Assembly: GCA_021324885.1 (NCBI GenBank)
Contig: JAJPIF010000007.1
Span: 1-64,000, forward strand
Origin: Pseudomonadota bacterium
GTDB taxonomy: Bacteria > Desulfobacterota > Binatia > Binatales > Binataceae
Direction of reading: 5' to 3'
Length of the DNA stretch: 64,000 bases
The notes beneath the pieces were generated by a model. That model saw nothing but the letters and a program-made list of their open reading frames with translations, was not told the DNA's origin and searched no databases. This document shows positions 7,416 to 16,498 of the stretch, in pieces. The position numbers were made by a program, and so were the translations under genes. Position 1 is the stretch's first letter. Each line of letters starts with the position of its first letter.

Positions 7416-10085
7416 TTGGAATTGAGCAAGACATTCGATCCTAAAATTGCCGAGCGCTGGTACGAGTGCTGGGTGGAGAGGGGCTATTTCACCGCCGATC
7501 CGAAGCGACCGGGTCCGGTCTTTTCGATCGTGATTCCGCCGCCCAACGTGACCGGCCAATTGCATCTGGGGCACGCGCTTAACGTGACGCTGCAGGACAT
7601 CATCGTGCGTACCCGCCGGATGCAGGGCTACAACACGCTGTGGGTTCCCGGCACCGATCACGCGGGCATCGCCACGCAGAACGTGGTCGAGCGCGAGATC
7701 GGCAAAGAGGGCACCAACCGCCATCAGATGGGACGTGAAGCCTTCGAGCGGCGCGTCTGGCAATGGCGCGAGACCTACGGCGGCCGCATTCTCAACCAGT
7801 TGCGCCGACTTGGCGCCTCGTGCGACTGGACGCGCGAACGTTTCACCCTGGATGAGGGACTGTCGCGCGCCGTGATCGAAGTCTTCGTCCGGCTTCATGA
7901 GCAAGGACTGATTTACCGCGAGCGCACGCTGATCAACTGGTGCCCGCGATGCGAAACGGCGCTTTCGGACCTCGAAGTGTCGCACAAGGAGGCGGACGGC
8001 CATCTTTATTATATCCGCTATCCACTGGAGGATGGTTCGGGCGCCATAACCGTCGCTACCACGCGACCCGAGACGATGCTGGGCGATACCGCGGTTGCCG
8101 TCAATCCGAACGACCGGCGCTACCAGGATTTGATTGGGAAGAACGTGCACTTGCCGCTGATCGGGCGCGCGATCCCGATCATCAGCGACGCTTCGGTGGA
8201 CAGCTCCTTCGGCACCGGCGCGGTGAAAATCACGCCGGCGCACGATTTCAACGACTTCGCGATCGGCAAGGCTCACGGCCTGGAGGAGATCGCCGTGATG
8301 GACGGGCGCGGCCGCATGAATGCCGCATCCGGGCCGTATGCGGGGATGGATCGGGAGGAATGCCGCAAGGCGGTATTGCGCGATCTCCAGGCGCAGGGAT
8401 TGTTGGACCAGGTGCAGCCGCATCGCCATGCCCTGGCAGTGTGCTCGCGCTGCGACACCGTGCTCGAGCCGATGCTTTCGACGCAGTGGTTCGTGCGCAT
8501 CAAATCGCTGGCGGACAAGGCGATCGCGGCGGTGCGCGACGGCCGTACCACTTTCCATCCGAAATTCTGGGAAAACACTTATTTCAATTGGATGGAGAAC
8601 GTGCACGACTGGTGTATCTCGCGCCAGTTATGGTGGGGCCATCGCATTCCCGCCTACCATTGTCCGCAATGCGGCAACACCATGGTCGCGCGGCGCCCGC
8701 CCGCCGCCTGCAACCGCTGCGCGTCGATCCACCTGCGGCAGGAAGAGGACGTACTCGACACCTGGTTCAGTTCGGGGTTGTGGCCGTTCTCGACCCTGGG
8801 ATGGCCCGATGACACGCCCGACCTGCGCCGCTACTACCCGACCTCGCTGCTGGTGACCGGCTTTGACATTATCTTTTTCTGGGTCGCGCGGATGATGATG
8901 CTGGGGCTGGAGTTCACCGGTCAGGTGCCATTTCGCGACGTTTATATCACGCCGCTGGTGCGCGACCAGTTCGGCAAGAAGATGACCAAGTCGCGCGGCA
9001 ACGTGGTCGATCCGCTGGAGATCATGGAAACCTACGGCACCGACGCGGTGCGCTTTACGCTGGCGCAGCTCGCGGTGCAGGGACGCGACCTGATCCTGAG
9101 CAACGATCGGCTGGCGGCGTCGCGCGCGTTCGCCAACAAGATCTGGAACGCCGCGCGTTTCGTGATGATGAATGTCGAGGGGGCGCCCCAACCGATCGCG
9201 CCCGTGGCCACCAAAAAACTGGGCCTGGCCGAGCGCTGGATTCTGAGCCGTCTGCGCAATGCCACCGCGGAAATCACCGCCGCGATCGACGCGTACGAGT
9301 TCAACGCCGCCGCCGCCCGGCTGTACCATTTCATCTGGCACGAGTTCTGTGACTGGTACATCGAGTTATCCAAGGAACCGCTGCGCCGTGGCGGGGAGGC
9401 TCAGCACGCGGCCCGGTTCGTGCTGGTCCACGGCTTCGACCAGCTGCTGCGCCTGCTCCATCCGTTCATGCCGTTTATCTCCGAGGAATTATGGCAGCCG
9501 CTGCGGAGCTTTATCGCGGAGCGCAATCTGAGCGCGCACCTGCCGGTAGCCGGCTTTCCGAAAGCCGCACAGGACGATCCATTATCCGAGGCCGAAAGCG
9601 CGGCGATGGCGCATTGCCTGGAGGCCACCGAGACCATCAACAGCCTGCGCGCATTGGTCGGGGTTCATCCGGGTCAGCGGGTCTCAGCGTTTCTAAAACC
9701 CCTGAGCCAGGCCGAAGCGTTTGCCCGCGAGTTCGAAGGCTGGAAGAGCTATGCCGAGGTGATGGCCAAGGCGGAAATCGCGATCGTAATCAACGAAGAC
9801 CCTCAATTGCGCCGAGGCAAGGTTCCTTCGACGCTCTCCTGGGGCGAGGTGCTGATAGAGCCGCCCGCCGGCTTTGATGTAGAAAAAACTCGCGCCGCCC
9901 TCCGTAAGAAGCTGGTCGAATCGCGCGGCCATTTGCAAAAGCACCAGCAGCGGCTGGCCAACGCGGAGTTCCTGCAAAAGGCGTCGGCGGACACCCGCGC
10001 CGAGATGGAGGAGCGCACGCAGGAACTCAGCGGTCAGGTCGGCCTGCTCGAAAAGCAACTGGGCCAGCTGGGCGAGACCGCCTAG
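7416..10085 (+). CDS. valS: Valine--tRNA ligase
   Basis: The 889-residue class I synthetase charges tRNA-Val. The HIGH signature is HLGH at residues 50-53 after PPPNVTGQ, and KMSKS is KMTKS at 522-526. A CPQC...CNRC zinc ribbon is inserted before the second half of the catalytic domain, and the editing domain lies between them. The C-terminus (about 820-889) is the Val-specific coiled coil. The start must be a TTG: an in-frame TGA at 7407-7409 leaves only TTG at 7416 or 7422. The alignment expects MELSKTFDPK, so 7416 is used. It heads the co-directional run valS-nadC-birA. No clear Shine-Dalgarno is seen. Confidence 0.97.
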   Translation: MELSKTFDPKIAERWYECWVERGYFTADPKRPGPVFSIVIPPPNVTGQLHLGHALNVTLQDIIVRTRRMQGYNTLWVPGTDHAGIATQNVVEREIGKEGTNRHQMGREAFERRVWQWRETYGGRILNQLRRLGASCDWTRERFTLDEGLSRAVIEVFVRLHEQGLIYRERTLINWCPRCETALSDLEVSHKEADGHLYYIRYPLEDGSGAITVATTRPETMLGDTAVAVNPNDRRYQDLIGKNVHLPLIGRAIPIISDASVDSSFGTGAVKITPAHDFNDFAIGKAHGLEEIAVMDGRGRMNAASGPYAGMDREECRKAVLRDLQAQGLLDQVQPHRHALAVCSRCDTVLEPMLSTQWFVRIKSLADKAIAAVRDGRTTFHPKFWENTYFNWMENVHDWCISRQLWWGHRIPAYHCPQCGNTMVARRPPAACNRCASIHLRQEEDVLDTWFSSGLWPFSTLGWPDDTPDLRRYYPTSLLVTGFDIIFFWVARMMMLGLEFTGQVPFRDVYITPLVRDQFGKKMTKSRGNVVDPLEIMETYGTDAVRFTLAQLAVQGRDLILSNDRLAASRAFANKIWNAARFVMMNVEGAPQPIAPVATKKLGLAERWILSRLRNATAEITAAIDAYEFNAAAARLYHFIWHEFCDWYIELSKEPLRRGGEAQHAARFVLVHGFDQLLRLLHPFMPFISEELWQPLRSFIAERNLSAHLPVAGFPKAAQDDPLSEAESAAMAHCLEATETINSLRALVGVHPGQRVSAFLKPLSQAEAFAREFEGWKSYAEVMAKAEIAIVINEDPQLRRGKVPSTLSWGEVLIEPPAGFDVEKTRAALRKKLVESRGHLQKHQQRLANAEFLQKASADTRAEMEERTQELSGQVGLLEKQLGQLGETA

Positions 10086-10096
10086 CTCGACGCGCG

Positions 10097-10945
10097 ATGG
10101 ATCTCGCTCTGCAACCCGGTGTTGACGACCTGATTTCCCGCGCGCTGGCCGAGGACGTCGGTCTGGGCGACGTGACAACCGCGGCCACGGTAAAGCCCGA
10201 CGCGCGCGGTCGGGCGCGCATCAGCGTCAAGGAGGACGAGATGGTTTTTTGCGGAGGGCCGCTGATTGCGCCGATCCTGGAGCGATGTGGCGCGCAGGCG
10301 CGGGTCGCAAAGCTGGCGGCCGAGGGCGCATCGCTGCGGCGCGGCGCGATCGCGGTTGAAATCGAGGGCTTGCTGGCGGGGCTGTTGATCGGCGAACGGA
10401 CCGTGCTCAACTTCCTGCAACTGATGTCCGGCATCGCGACCAAAACCGCCCAGTTCGTGCGCGCTGTCGCGGGAACCAAAGCGCGCATCGTGGATACTCG
10501 CAAGACCCATCCTGGACTGCGCGCGATCGAGAAATACGCCGTGCGCGTGGGCGGCGGCTTCAACCATCGCTTCGCCCTGGATAGCGGCGTGCTGATCAAA
10601 GACAACCACATCGCCGCTGCCGGTTCGGTGGAGGCCGCCATCAGGCTGGCGCGGCGGGCGGCGCCCCACACGCTGAAAATCGAAGTCGAGTGCGAGAACC
10701 TGGTCCAGCTTGAACAAGCAATTGCGGCGGGAGCGGAGGTGGTGCTGCTCGACAATATGAGCGTTGACGACGTGCGCCGCGCGTGTCAAATCGCGGCTGG
10801 ACGAGTGCAGCTTGAAGTCTCGGGAAATGTCAGCCTGGCCACCGTGAGTGAAATCGCGCGCACCGGAGTTGATCTGATTTCGGTCGGCGAATTGACCCAT
10901 TCGGTGCGCGCCGCCGACTTGAGTATGCGGATCGAAGCGTTTTGA
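10097..10945 (+). CDS. nadC: Nicotinate-nucleotide diphosphorylase (carboxylating)
   Basis: This enzyme makes nicotinate mononucleotide from quinolinate and PRPP in de novo NAD synthesis. The 282-residue length is standard. Diagnostic segments are LNFLQLMSGIAT, VDTRKTHPGLR with the PRPP/quinolinate-binding Arg and Lys, KYAVRVGGGFNHR, and IKDNHI. The C-terminal barrel end DLISVGELTHS is also present. It follows valS by 11 bases and precedes birA by 9, so the three are probably one operon. No nadA or nadB is in the window. Confidence 0.97.
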   Translation: MDLALQPGVDDLISRALAEDVGLGDVTTAATVKPDARGRARISVKEDEMVFCGGPLIAPILERCGAQARVAKLAAEGASLRRGAIAVEIEGLLAGLLIGERTVLNFLQLMSGIATKTAQFVRAVAGTKARIVDTRKTHPGLRAIEKYAVRVGGGFNHRFALDSGVLIKDNHIAAAGSVEAAIRLARRAAPHTLKIEVECENLVQLEQAIAAGAEVVLLDNMSVDDVRRACQIAAGRVQLEVSGNVSLATVSEIARTGVDLISVGELTHSVRAADLSMRIEAF

Positions 10946-10954
10946 GGTGGAGTT

Positions 10955-11743
10955 GTGAACGAAAATCCATATCGCGCGATCGAACACGGCGGACCAGGAA
11001 CGGTTGGCTGGCGGATTCATTACTATGCTGAAGTCGGATCGACGCAGCAGATTGCTGAAACCCTGGCCCTCGACGGCGCCGCGCACGGTTCGGTCGTGAT
11101 TGCCGAATCGCAGGCCGCAGGACATGGACGGTTGGGCCGCCAATGGTTTTCGCCCGCCGGCGTCAATCTGTATGCCTCGGTAATCCTGCGCCCGGCCATA
11201 GCTGCCGTCGATGTTCCCGTGCTAAGCCTGGCGGCGGGCGTCGCGCTGGCTGAAGCAGTCGAGACTCTGGCGCCCGGACTTGCGGGCTTGAAGTGGCCGA
11301 ACGATTTGTGGATTCGCGGCAAAAAGGCGGGCGGGATGATCGCGCAACTGCTGGGCGGCAGTACCCTGTGCGTTGTGTTGGGAATCGGCGTCAATCTCAA
11401 CCTGGAAGCAAATCAGGTGCCGCCAGACCTGCGCGCTATCGCCACCTCGATTTTGATTGAAACCGGTAAACCCGTCGACCGGGTGAAGTTTGCCGCCACT
11501 TTTTTTGCCCGGCTGGACGAGCGCATCCGCCAGGTGCAACAGACAGGTTTTGCTCCCATCGCTCCGGTGTGGGACCGCTACTCGATCCTGAAAGGGAAGC
11601 AGGTCACGGTATTCGACGGTCAGACCCGGCACAGCGGAACGGTCCAGGGGATCGATCGCAGCGGCGCGCTGCTGCTGGTTGAAGACGGCGAAACGCGGCG
11701 CGTCGTGGCCGGTGACGTTACGATCGAGAAGTTCGAGCGCTAG
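10955..11743 (+). CDS. birA: Biotin--[acetyl-CoA-carboxylase] ligase
   Basis: The 262-residue enzyme activates biotin to biotinyl-AMP and attaches it to the carboxyl carrier protein. The biotin/ATP loop is GHGRLGRQWFSP, followed by KWPNDLW and KKAGGMIAQL. The C-terminal SH3-like domain ends in GDVTIEKF. There is no N-terminal winged helix, so it is a class I (non-repressor) ligase. It starts with GTG, with GGTGGAG a few bases upstream, 9 bases after nadC. Confidence 0.95.
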   Translation: MNENPYRAIEHGGPGTVGWRIHYYAEVGSTQQIAETLALDGAAHGSVVIAESQAAGHGRLGRQWFSPAGVNLYASVILRPAIAAVDVPVLSLAAGVALAEAVETLAPGLAGLKWPNDLWIRGKKAGGMIAQLLGGSTLCVVLGIGVNLNLEANQVPPDLRAIATSILIETGKPVDRVKFAATFFARLDERIRQVQQTGFAPIAPVWDRYSILKGKQVTVFDGQTRHSGTVQGIDRSGALLLVEDGETRRVVAGDVTIEKFER

Positions 11744-11846
11744 ACAGGCGTGTTTTAGTTCGCCGCTATCTCGAAAGTACGCTGCTCTGGCGCAGCGGCT
11801 TCTGCTGTAGTATCGACCTCATTACAATGAACTTGAGGTGAACTTT

Positions 11847-13943
11847 ATGGCTGTCGCCGATATCGAGCGCTTGAGAACCATCGCGTTGGTTGGGCAGGGT
11901 GGGACGGGCAAGACCCAGTTGGCCGACGCGCTTTTGTACACCGCCGGAGCTATCACGCGGCTGGGCCGTCCCGACGACGGTACTGCGGTGATGGACTTCG
12001 AGCCCGAGGAGCTGGCGCGCCACGAATCGATCAGCTCCGGGTTCCATCATCTGGAATGGAAGCGCAATTCGGTTATCGTGGCTGACACGCCCGGATATGC
12101 CGCGTTTTTGCCCGACGCCTTCAGCACCATGTGGGCTGTCGATGGTCTGGTGCTGGTGGTCAGTCCGTCCGCCGATCTCAAGGTCGAAACCGAAAAGATA
12201 TGGGAGATGGCGCAGCAGGCCGATCTTCCCGCCGTCGCTTTTGTCTCCCGGCTGGATCGCGAGAACACCAAATTGGAAAACGCGCTGACCGATCTGGCAG
12301 GGCTGGGCGCCAAACCGGCGCCGCTGACCCTGCCCATCGGCACCGACAATAATCTGGCCGGCGTGATCGACGTGCTTAACATGAAAGCCGTCCGCTATGC
12401 CGACACCAGCGGTAAGGCGAAAGAGGAGGAGCTCAGTGGCGATCTTCTGAAGATGGCCGAAGAGGCGCGGACCAAGCTGTGCGAGGCGGTCGCGGAGTCG
12501 GACGACGGGCTGCTGGAGAAGTACCTTGAAGAAGGCAAGCTGGAGAACGAGGAACTTCGCGCCGCGCTGCGCAAAGCGGTGCTGGAGCGCAAGCTGACCC
12601 CCGTCCTGTGCGGTTCGGGCGCGCGGAATATCGGCGTCGGCCCGCTGCTGGACGCAATCCTGGAACTGCTGCCCTCACCAGGGGACAAACCGGCGCGCAA
12701 GGGCCATAACCCCGCCACCGGCGAAGAGGTGGAGCGTGCGCCGGACCCGTCGGCGCCCTTTTCCGCGCTGGTGTTCAAGACCGTGGTCGATCCGTTCGCC
12801 GGCAAGCTTTCGATCTTCCGCGTGGTTTCGGGCAAAGCGGTGAGCGACAGCGCGGTACTCAATGCTACGCGCCAGACCAGAGAGCGGTTCGGCCAACTGT
12901 TGCGGCTGGAGGGCAAAAAGCAGGCGCCCCTGGACAGCGCCTTGCCGGGCGAAATCGTCGCCGTTGCCAAGTTAAAGGACACCGCCACCGGCGACACATT
13001 ATGCGATGAGAAGGCACCGATTATTCTGCCGCCGCCGCCCAAAGCGAACCCGGTAATCTCCTTCGCGATTCGGCCCAAGAGCAAGGGCGACGAGGAAAAG
13101 GCCAGCCAGGCGCTGGCGCGGATGATCGAAGAAGATCCTTCGCTGGACATGCATCGCGACCCGCAAACCCACGACATCATTCTGTCCGGCACCGGCCAAC
13201 TGCATATCGAGGTCACGGTCGAACGGCTCAAACGAAAATATAATGTAGAGGTTGAACTTCAGGCGCCCAAGGTGCCGTACAAGGAAACCATCAAGGGCAA
13301 GGCGGAAGCGCAGGGTAAGTACAAGCGCCAGTCGGGCGGTCGCGGCCAATACGGGGATTGCTGGCTGCGCGTTGAACCGCTTCCACGCGGGAGCGGCTTC
13401 GAATTCGTGGACGCGGTGGTCGGCGGTTCGGTTCCACGCCAATTCATCCCCTCGGTGGAAAAGGGTGTACGCAACACTCTGCCTGAGGGTTTTGTCGCCG
13501 GCTACCCGCTGGTCGACCTTAAAGTAACGCTTTATGATGGGTCCTCTCACCCGGTGGATTCCTCGGATATGTCGTTCCAGATCGCGGCTTCGATGGGTCT
13601 GAAGGCGGCGGTGGAAAAGGCGCGGCCGGTGATACTGGAACCGATCATGTCGATCGAGGTTTCGTGCCCGGATGAATGTATGGGTGACGTGATCGGCGAT
13701 CTGAACTCGCGCCGCGGCAAGGTCCTGGGCGTGGATCGCAAAGGCAACGGCCAGCTGATCAAGGCGCTGGTGCCAATGAGCGAAATTTTGAAGTATGCAC
13801 CCGATCTGCGCTCGATCACTTCGGGGAGGGGTTCATTCGAGTCGCAGTTCTCGCACTACGAGGAAGTTCCGGCGCATATCGCGGAGAGGATCATAAAAGA
13901 AGCCAAGGAGGCGAAGGAAGCCGCCCGGAGCGCACATGCCTGA
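11847..13943 (+). CDS. Elongation factor G-like GTPase (EF-G2 type)
   Basis: The 698-residue translational GTPase has all five EF-G domains, including SGGRGQYGDCW in domain IV and SITSGRGSFE near the end. It differs from a housekeeping EF-G. Domain I is shortened and starts TIALVGQGGTGKT (P-loop residues 16-23). Switch II reads DTPGY with Tyr84 in place of the catalytic His of DTPGH. The NKxD base-recognition motif reads SRLD. The same Tyr substitution is known in mycobacterial EF-G2. A second role on the ribosome with weak or no GTP hydrolysis is therefore likely. The ATG at 11847 has GAGGTG 6 bases upstream; an in-frame GTG at 11838 is part of that site and is not preferred. Confidence 0.88.
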   Translation: MAVADIERLRTIALVGQGGTGKTQLADALLYTAGAITRLGRPDDGTAVMDFEPEELARHESISSGFHHLEWKRNSVIVADTPGYAAFLPDAFSTMWAVDGLVLVVSPSADLKVETEKIWEMAQQADLPAVAFVSRLDRENTKLENALTDLAGLGAKPAPLTLPIGTDNNLAGVIDVLNMKAVRYADTSGKAKEEELSGDLLKMAEEARTKLCEAVAESDDGLLEKYLEEGKLENEELRAALRKAVLERKLTPVLCGSGARNIGVGPLLDAILELLPSPGDKPARKGHNPATGEEVERAPDPSAPFSALVFKTVVDPFAGKLSIFRVVSGKAVSDSAVLNATRQTRERFGQLLRLEGKKQAPLDSALPGEIVAVAKLKDTATGDTLCDEKAPIILPPPPKANPVISFAIRPKSKGDEEKASQALARMIEEDPSLDMHRDPQTHDIILSGTGQLHIEVTVERLKRKYNVEVELQAPKVPYKETIKGKAEAQGKYKRQSGGRGQYGDCWLRVEPLPRGSGFEFVDAVVGGSVPRQFIPSVEKGVRNTLPEGFVAGYPLVDLKVTLYDGSSHPVDSSDMSFQIAASMGLKAAVEKARPVILEPIMSIEVSCPDECMGDVIGDLNSRRGKVLGVDRKGNGQLIKALVPMSEILKYAPDLRSITSGRGSFESQFSHYEEVPAHIAERIIKEAKEAKEAARSAHA

Positions 13944-13984
13944 CGCGGTCCGGGATTATTGCGCACGATCAAGGTTTAAGCTCG

Positions 13985-14200
13985 ATGCTCGCGCTGTTAG
14001 GCAAATGGCTGCTCGTCACGGGGTTGCTGATGGCGGTAGTGGGGATAATGTTATGGGGGCTGGGCAGCCTCGGATGGTTCGGGCACCTGCCGGGGGATAT
14101 CTACTATCGCCGCGGCAATGTGACGTTCTATTTTCCGCTGGCAACCTGTATTCTGCTCAGCATCATCGTTTCGCTGGTGCTCATGCTTTTGAGGCGCTGA
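13985..14200 (+). CDS. DUF2905 small membrane protein
   Basis: The 71-residue protein has two membrane helices, about residues 3-27 and 47-68. The family core GHLPGDIYYRRGNVTFYFP lies between them. DUF2905 proteins are small, widely conserved and of unknown function, and they often lie among translation or envelope genes. It is 41 bases after the EF-G-like gene, and its TGA is followed immediately by the TTG of the kinase gene, which suggests translational coupling. Confidence 0.9.
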   Translation: MLALLGKWLLVTGLLMAVVGIMLWGLGSLGWFGHLPGDIYYRRGNVTFYFPLATCILLSIIVSLVLMLLRR

Positions 14201-16468
14201 TTGACGGGAGCGTCGCCCCCGATTAATTCAGTTTCCAACGGCGGGCTCCGAGGCGGCATGCTGGACGAAGACCCCGAACTTCAGCGTTTGTCTGAAAAAC
14301 GCCGCCGCCGCGAATTGATCGCGGTGGCCGTCGCGGGCTCGCTGCTGGCAATCTTCACGCTCGGCCAGATCACGCTGCCGCCGCTGACCCGGCACACCTC
14401 GCTGCTGTCCAATCTGGCGGTCATCCTGCTCTTCGACCTCAGCTTCCTGCTGCTCGGATTGCTGCTGTTCCTGGTCGGACGCAACATCGCCAAGGTTTTT
14501 TTTGAGCGCCGCCGGGGCCTTATCGGGTCCAAGCTTCAGGCGCGTTTGGTGATCGGCTTTATCGCCGTCGCGCTGCTGCCCAGCGCTTTTCTGCTCTATG
14601 TGTCGGAATCGTTCCTGCATTCCGACGTCGATAGCTGGTTCAATCCTGAATACAAAAAGGTCCTCGACGAGTCGCTGGATATTGCCAAGAGCTACTACCT
14701 GGATTCAGCTAACGACGCTCTGCATTTCGCGCGCGTGCTGGCCGAAAATATCGCCGCCAATGATCTTTTGCTACCGCAGCGCCGGGGCGAGCTGAAGAAA
14801 TTCCTCGAGCACAAGCAGCAGGAGTACAACCTGGGAACGATCGAGGTGTTCTCAGCCGACCGCCGGCTGCTGGTGCTGGTGTTGAGTCCCCAGATTCCCA
14901 CCGGCATCGGGGTTTCGCCCCATTCCGGCCTGCTGGTCGCTACGCTGGCCGGACATGCGACCAGCCGGACTGATTCCTTTGGCCGCTCCGACGTGATTCG
15001 CGGGACCGCGCCGATCTTCGTTTCGCCCGAATCCGACAAGGTGCTGGGCGCGGTTGTGGTCGACTATTTCGTGCCGCGCAGTCTCGCCAAACGCGCTGCC
15101 AGAGTTTCCGAAAGCTTCGAGGAATACGTTCAGTTACGCGCGTTGAAGCAGCCGATCATGCGCAATTATCTGCTCGCGCTCGTCATGATCGGTCTGGTGG
15201 TGGTGTTGTTGGCAAGCTGGTTTGGAATCTTTCTGGCCCGCGGTATCACCGGTCCGATCAAGCTTCTGGCCGAAGGTACCCACGCCATCGCAGCCGGCGA
15301 CCTGACGCATGAAATACCTGCCGTGCGCGACGACGAAATCGGTCATCTGGTGGCCTCCTTTAACCAGATGACTGCCGACCTGCGGGCTTCCAATACAGAG
15401 CTGGAGCGCCGCCGCCGCTATACCGAGACGCTGTTGCGCAACGTTTCGGCCGGAGTCGTGGCGCTGGACCGCGCCGGCCGTATCACGACCATCAATCCGT
15501 GCGCCGAACGCCTGTTGTCGCTCAGTGCAGCCGACGTTATCGGACGCCATTATGCGGTGGCGTTTCCAACCCCGCTGGCGTTGGAAATGGCGCGGCTGTT
15601 CGATAACGGCCTGGCCGCCGAGGGCGAGACCCGCTCGGTGACCCTCGATGAACGCCGCGCCAGCGAGTTGATGGTTACGGCCAGCCCGTTGAGCGAAGAG
15701 GGACGAAATCAGTTGGGCACCGTCTTATTTTTCGAGGATGTCAGTCAAATCGCCAAAATCGAACGGATGGAGGCGTGGCGCGAAGTCGCCCGGCGCATCG
15801 CCCATGAGATCAAGAATCCGCTCACCCCGATTCAGCTTTCGGCCGAGCGCATCCGGCGCCATTGCGCGGGCAACTCAGACCTGATCGACGAATGTACGCG
15901 TACAATTGTCAGCGAAGTCGAGGATTTGAAACACCTGGTGGATGAGTTTTCCACTTTTGCCCGCATGCCGCATCTCAACCCGGTCCCCGGCGACTTGAAC
16001 AGCCTGGCGGAGGAGACCGTGGCGATTTTCCGCGGGGCGAACCGCGATATCGAGTTCCGCACCGAATTGGACTCGGCGCTGCCCTGGATCCCCATCGATC
16101 GCGAGGCGCTCAAACGCGCCTTGGTCAACCTGCTGGAGAACGCGGTGGACGCACTCAGGGGCGAAAACCACGATGGCGCCGGTCCGCCGCGAATCGAGGT
16201 GCGTACGCATCTGGATCGAACCACCGGTGTCGTGACATTGGAAGTGTCGGACAACGGGCCGGGAATCGATCCTGCCCTTAAGACGCGGATTTTCGAGCCC
16301 TACTTCTCGACCAAGCAGCACGGTACTGGACTTGGTCTGGCGATCGTTTCGACCATCGTCTCCGACCATCACGGCTTCGTCCGGGTGCGGGATAACGAAC
16401 CGCGCGGAAGTAGATTCGTGCTGGAATTTCCTGTAAAAGATCAACAATTTTCTCGAATTCTTAACTGA
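14201..16468 (+). CDS. NtrY-like membrane sensor histidine kinase
   Basis: The protein has up to 755 residues. Three N-terminal membrane helices (about 39-58, 70-93, 116-134) are followed by a periplasmic sensing region (135-323), a fourth helix (324-347), HAMP (348-400), PAS (405-515), a dimerisation domain with the phospho-acceptor His535 in the NtrY-type box RRIAHEIKNPLTPIQLSAER, and an ATPase domain with VNLLENAVDAL, DNGPGID and GTGLGLA. All kinase motifs are intact. TTG at 14201 directly follows the previous stop and has GAGG six bases ahead. ATG at 14258 also has a good site, so the first 19 residues are uncertain. The gene is 30 bases upstream of the receiver-LpxC fusion, its likely partner. 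The signal is unknown. Confidence 0.93.
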   Translation: MTGASPPINSVSNGGLRGGMLDEDPELQRLSEKRRRRELIAVAVAGSLLAIFTLGQITLPPLTRHTSLLSNLAVILLFDLSFLLLGLLLFLVGRNIAKVFFERRRGLIGSKLQARLVIGFIAVALLPSAFLLYVSESFLHSDVDSWFNPEYKKVLDESLDIAKSYYLDSANDALHFARVLAENIAANDLLLPQRRGELKKFLEHKQQEYNLGTIEVFSADRRLLVLVLSPQIPTGIGVSPHSGLLVATLAGHATSRTDSFGRSDVIRGTAPIFVSPESDKVLGAVVVDYFVPRSLAKRAARVSESFEEYVQLRALKQPIMRNYLLALVMIGLVVVLLASWFGIFLARGITGPIKLLAEGTHAIAAGDLTHEIPAVRDDEIGHLVASFNQMTADLRASNTELERRRRYTETLLRNVSAGVVALDRAGRITTINPCAERLLSLSAADVIGRHYAVAFPTPLALEMARLFDNGLAAEGETRSVTLDERRASELMVTASPLSEEGRNQLGTVLFFEDVSQIAKIERMEAWREVARRIAHEIKNPLTPIQLSAERIRRHCAGNSDLIDECTRTIVSEVEDLKHLVDEFSTFARMPHLNPVPGDLNSLAEETVAIFRGANRDIEFRTELDSALPWIPIDREALKRALVNLLENAVDALRGENHDGAGPPRIEVRTHLDRTTGVVTLEVSDNGPGIDPALKTRIFEPYFSTKQHGTGLGLAIVSTIVSDHHGFVRVRDNEPRGSRFVLEFPVKDQQFSRILN

Positions 16469-16498
16469 AGGTCCGGAGGAGCAGCCGGCTTTTTTCTG

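Noticed and set aside
7398-8606. A 402-residue open frame antisense to valS
   Set aside because: It mirrors valS, whose motifs are intact on the plus strand.
16475-16497. A terminator between the NtrY-like kinase and the receiver-LpxC gene (short GC stem followed by six T)
   Set aside because: Only four base pairs can form, which is too weak; the two genes are probably co-transcribed.
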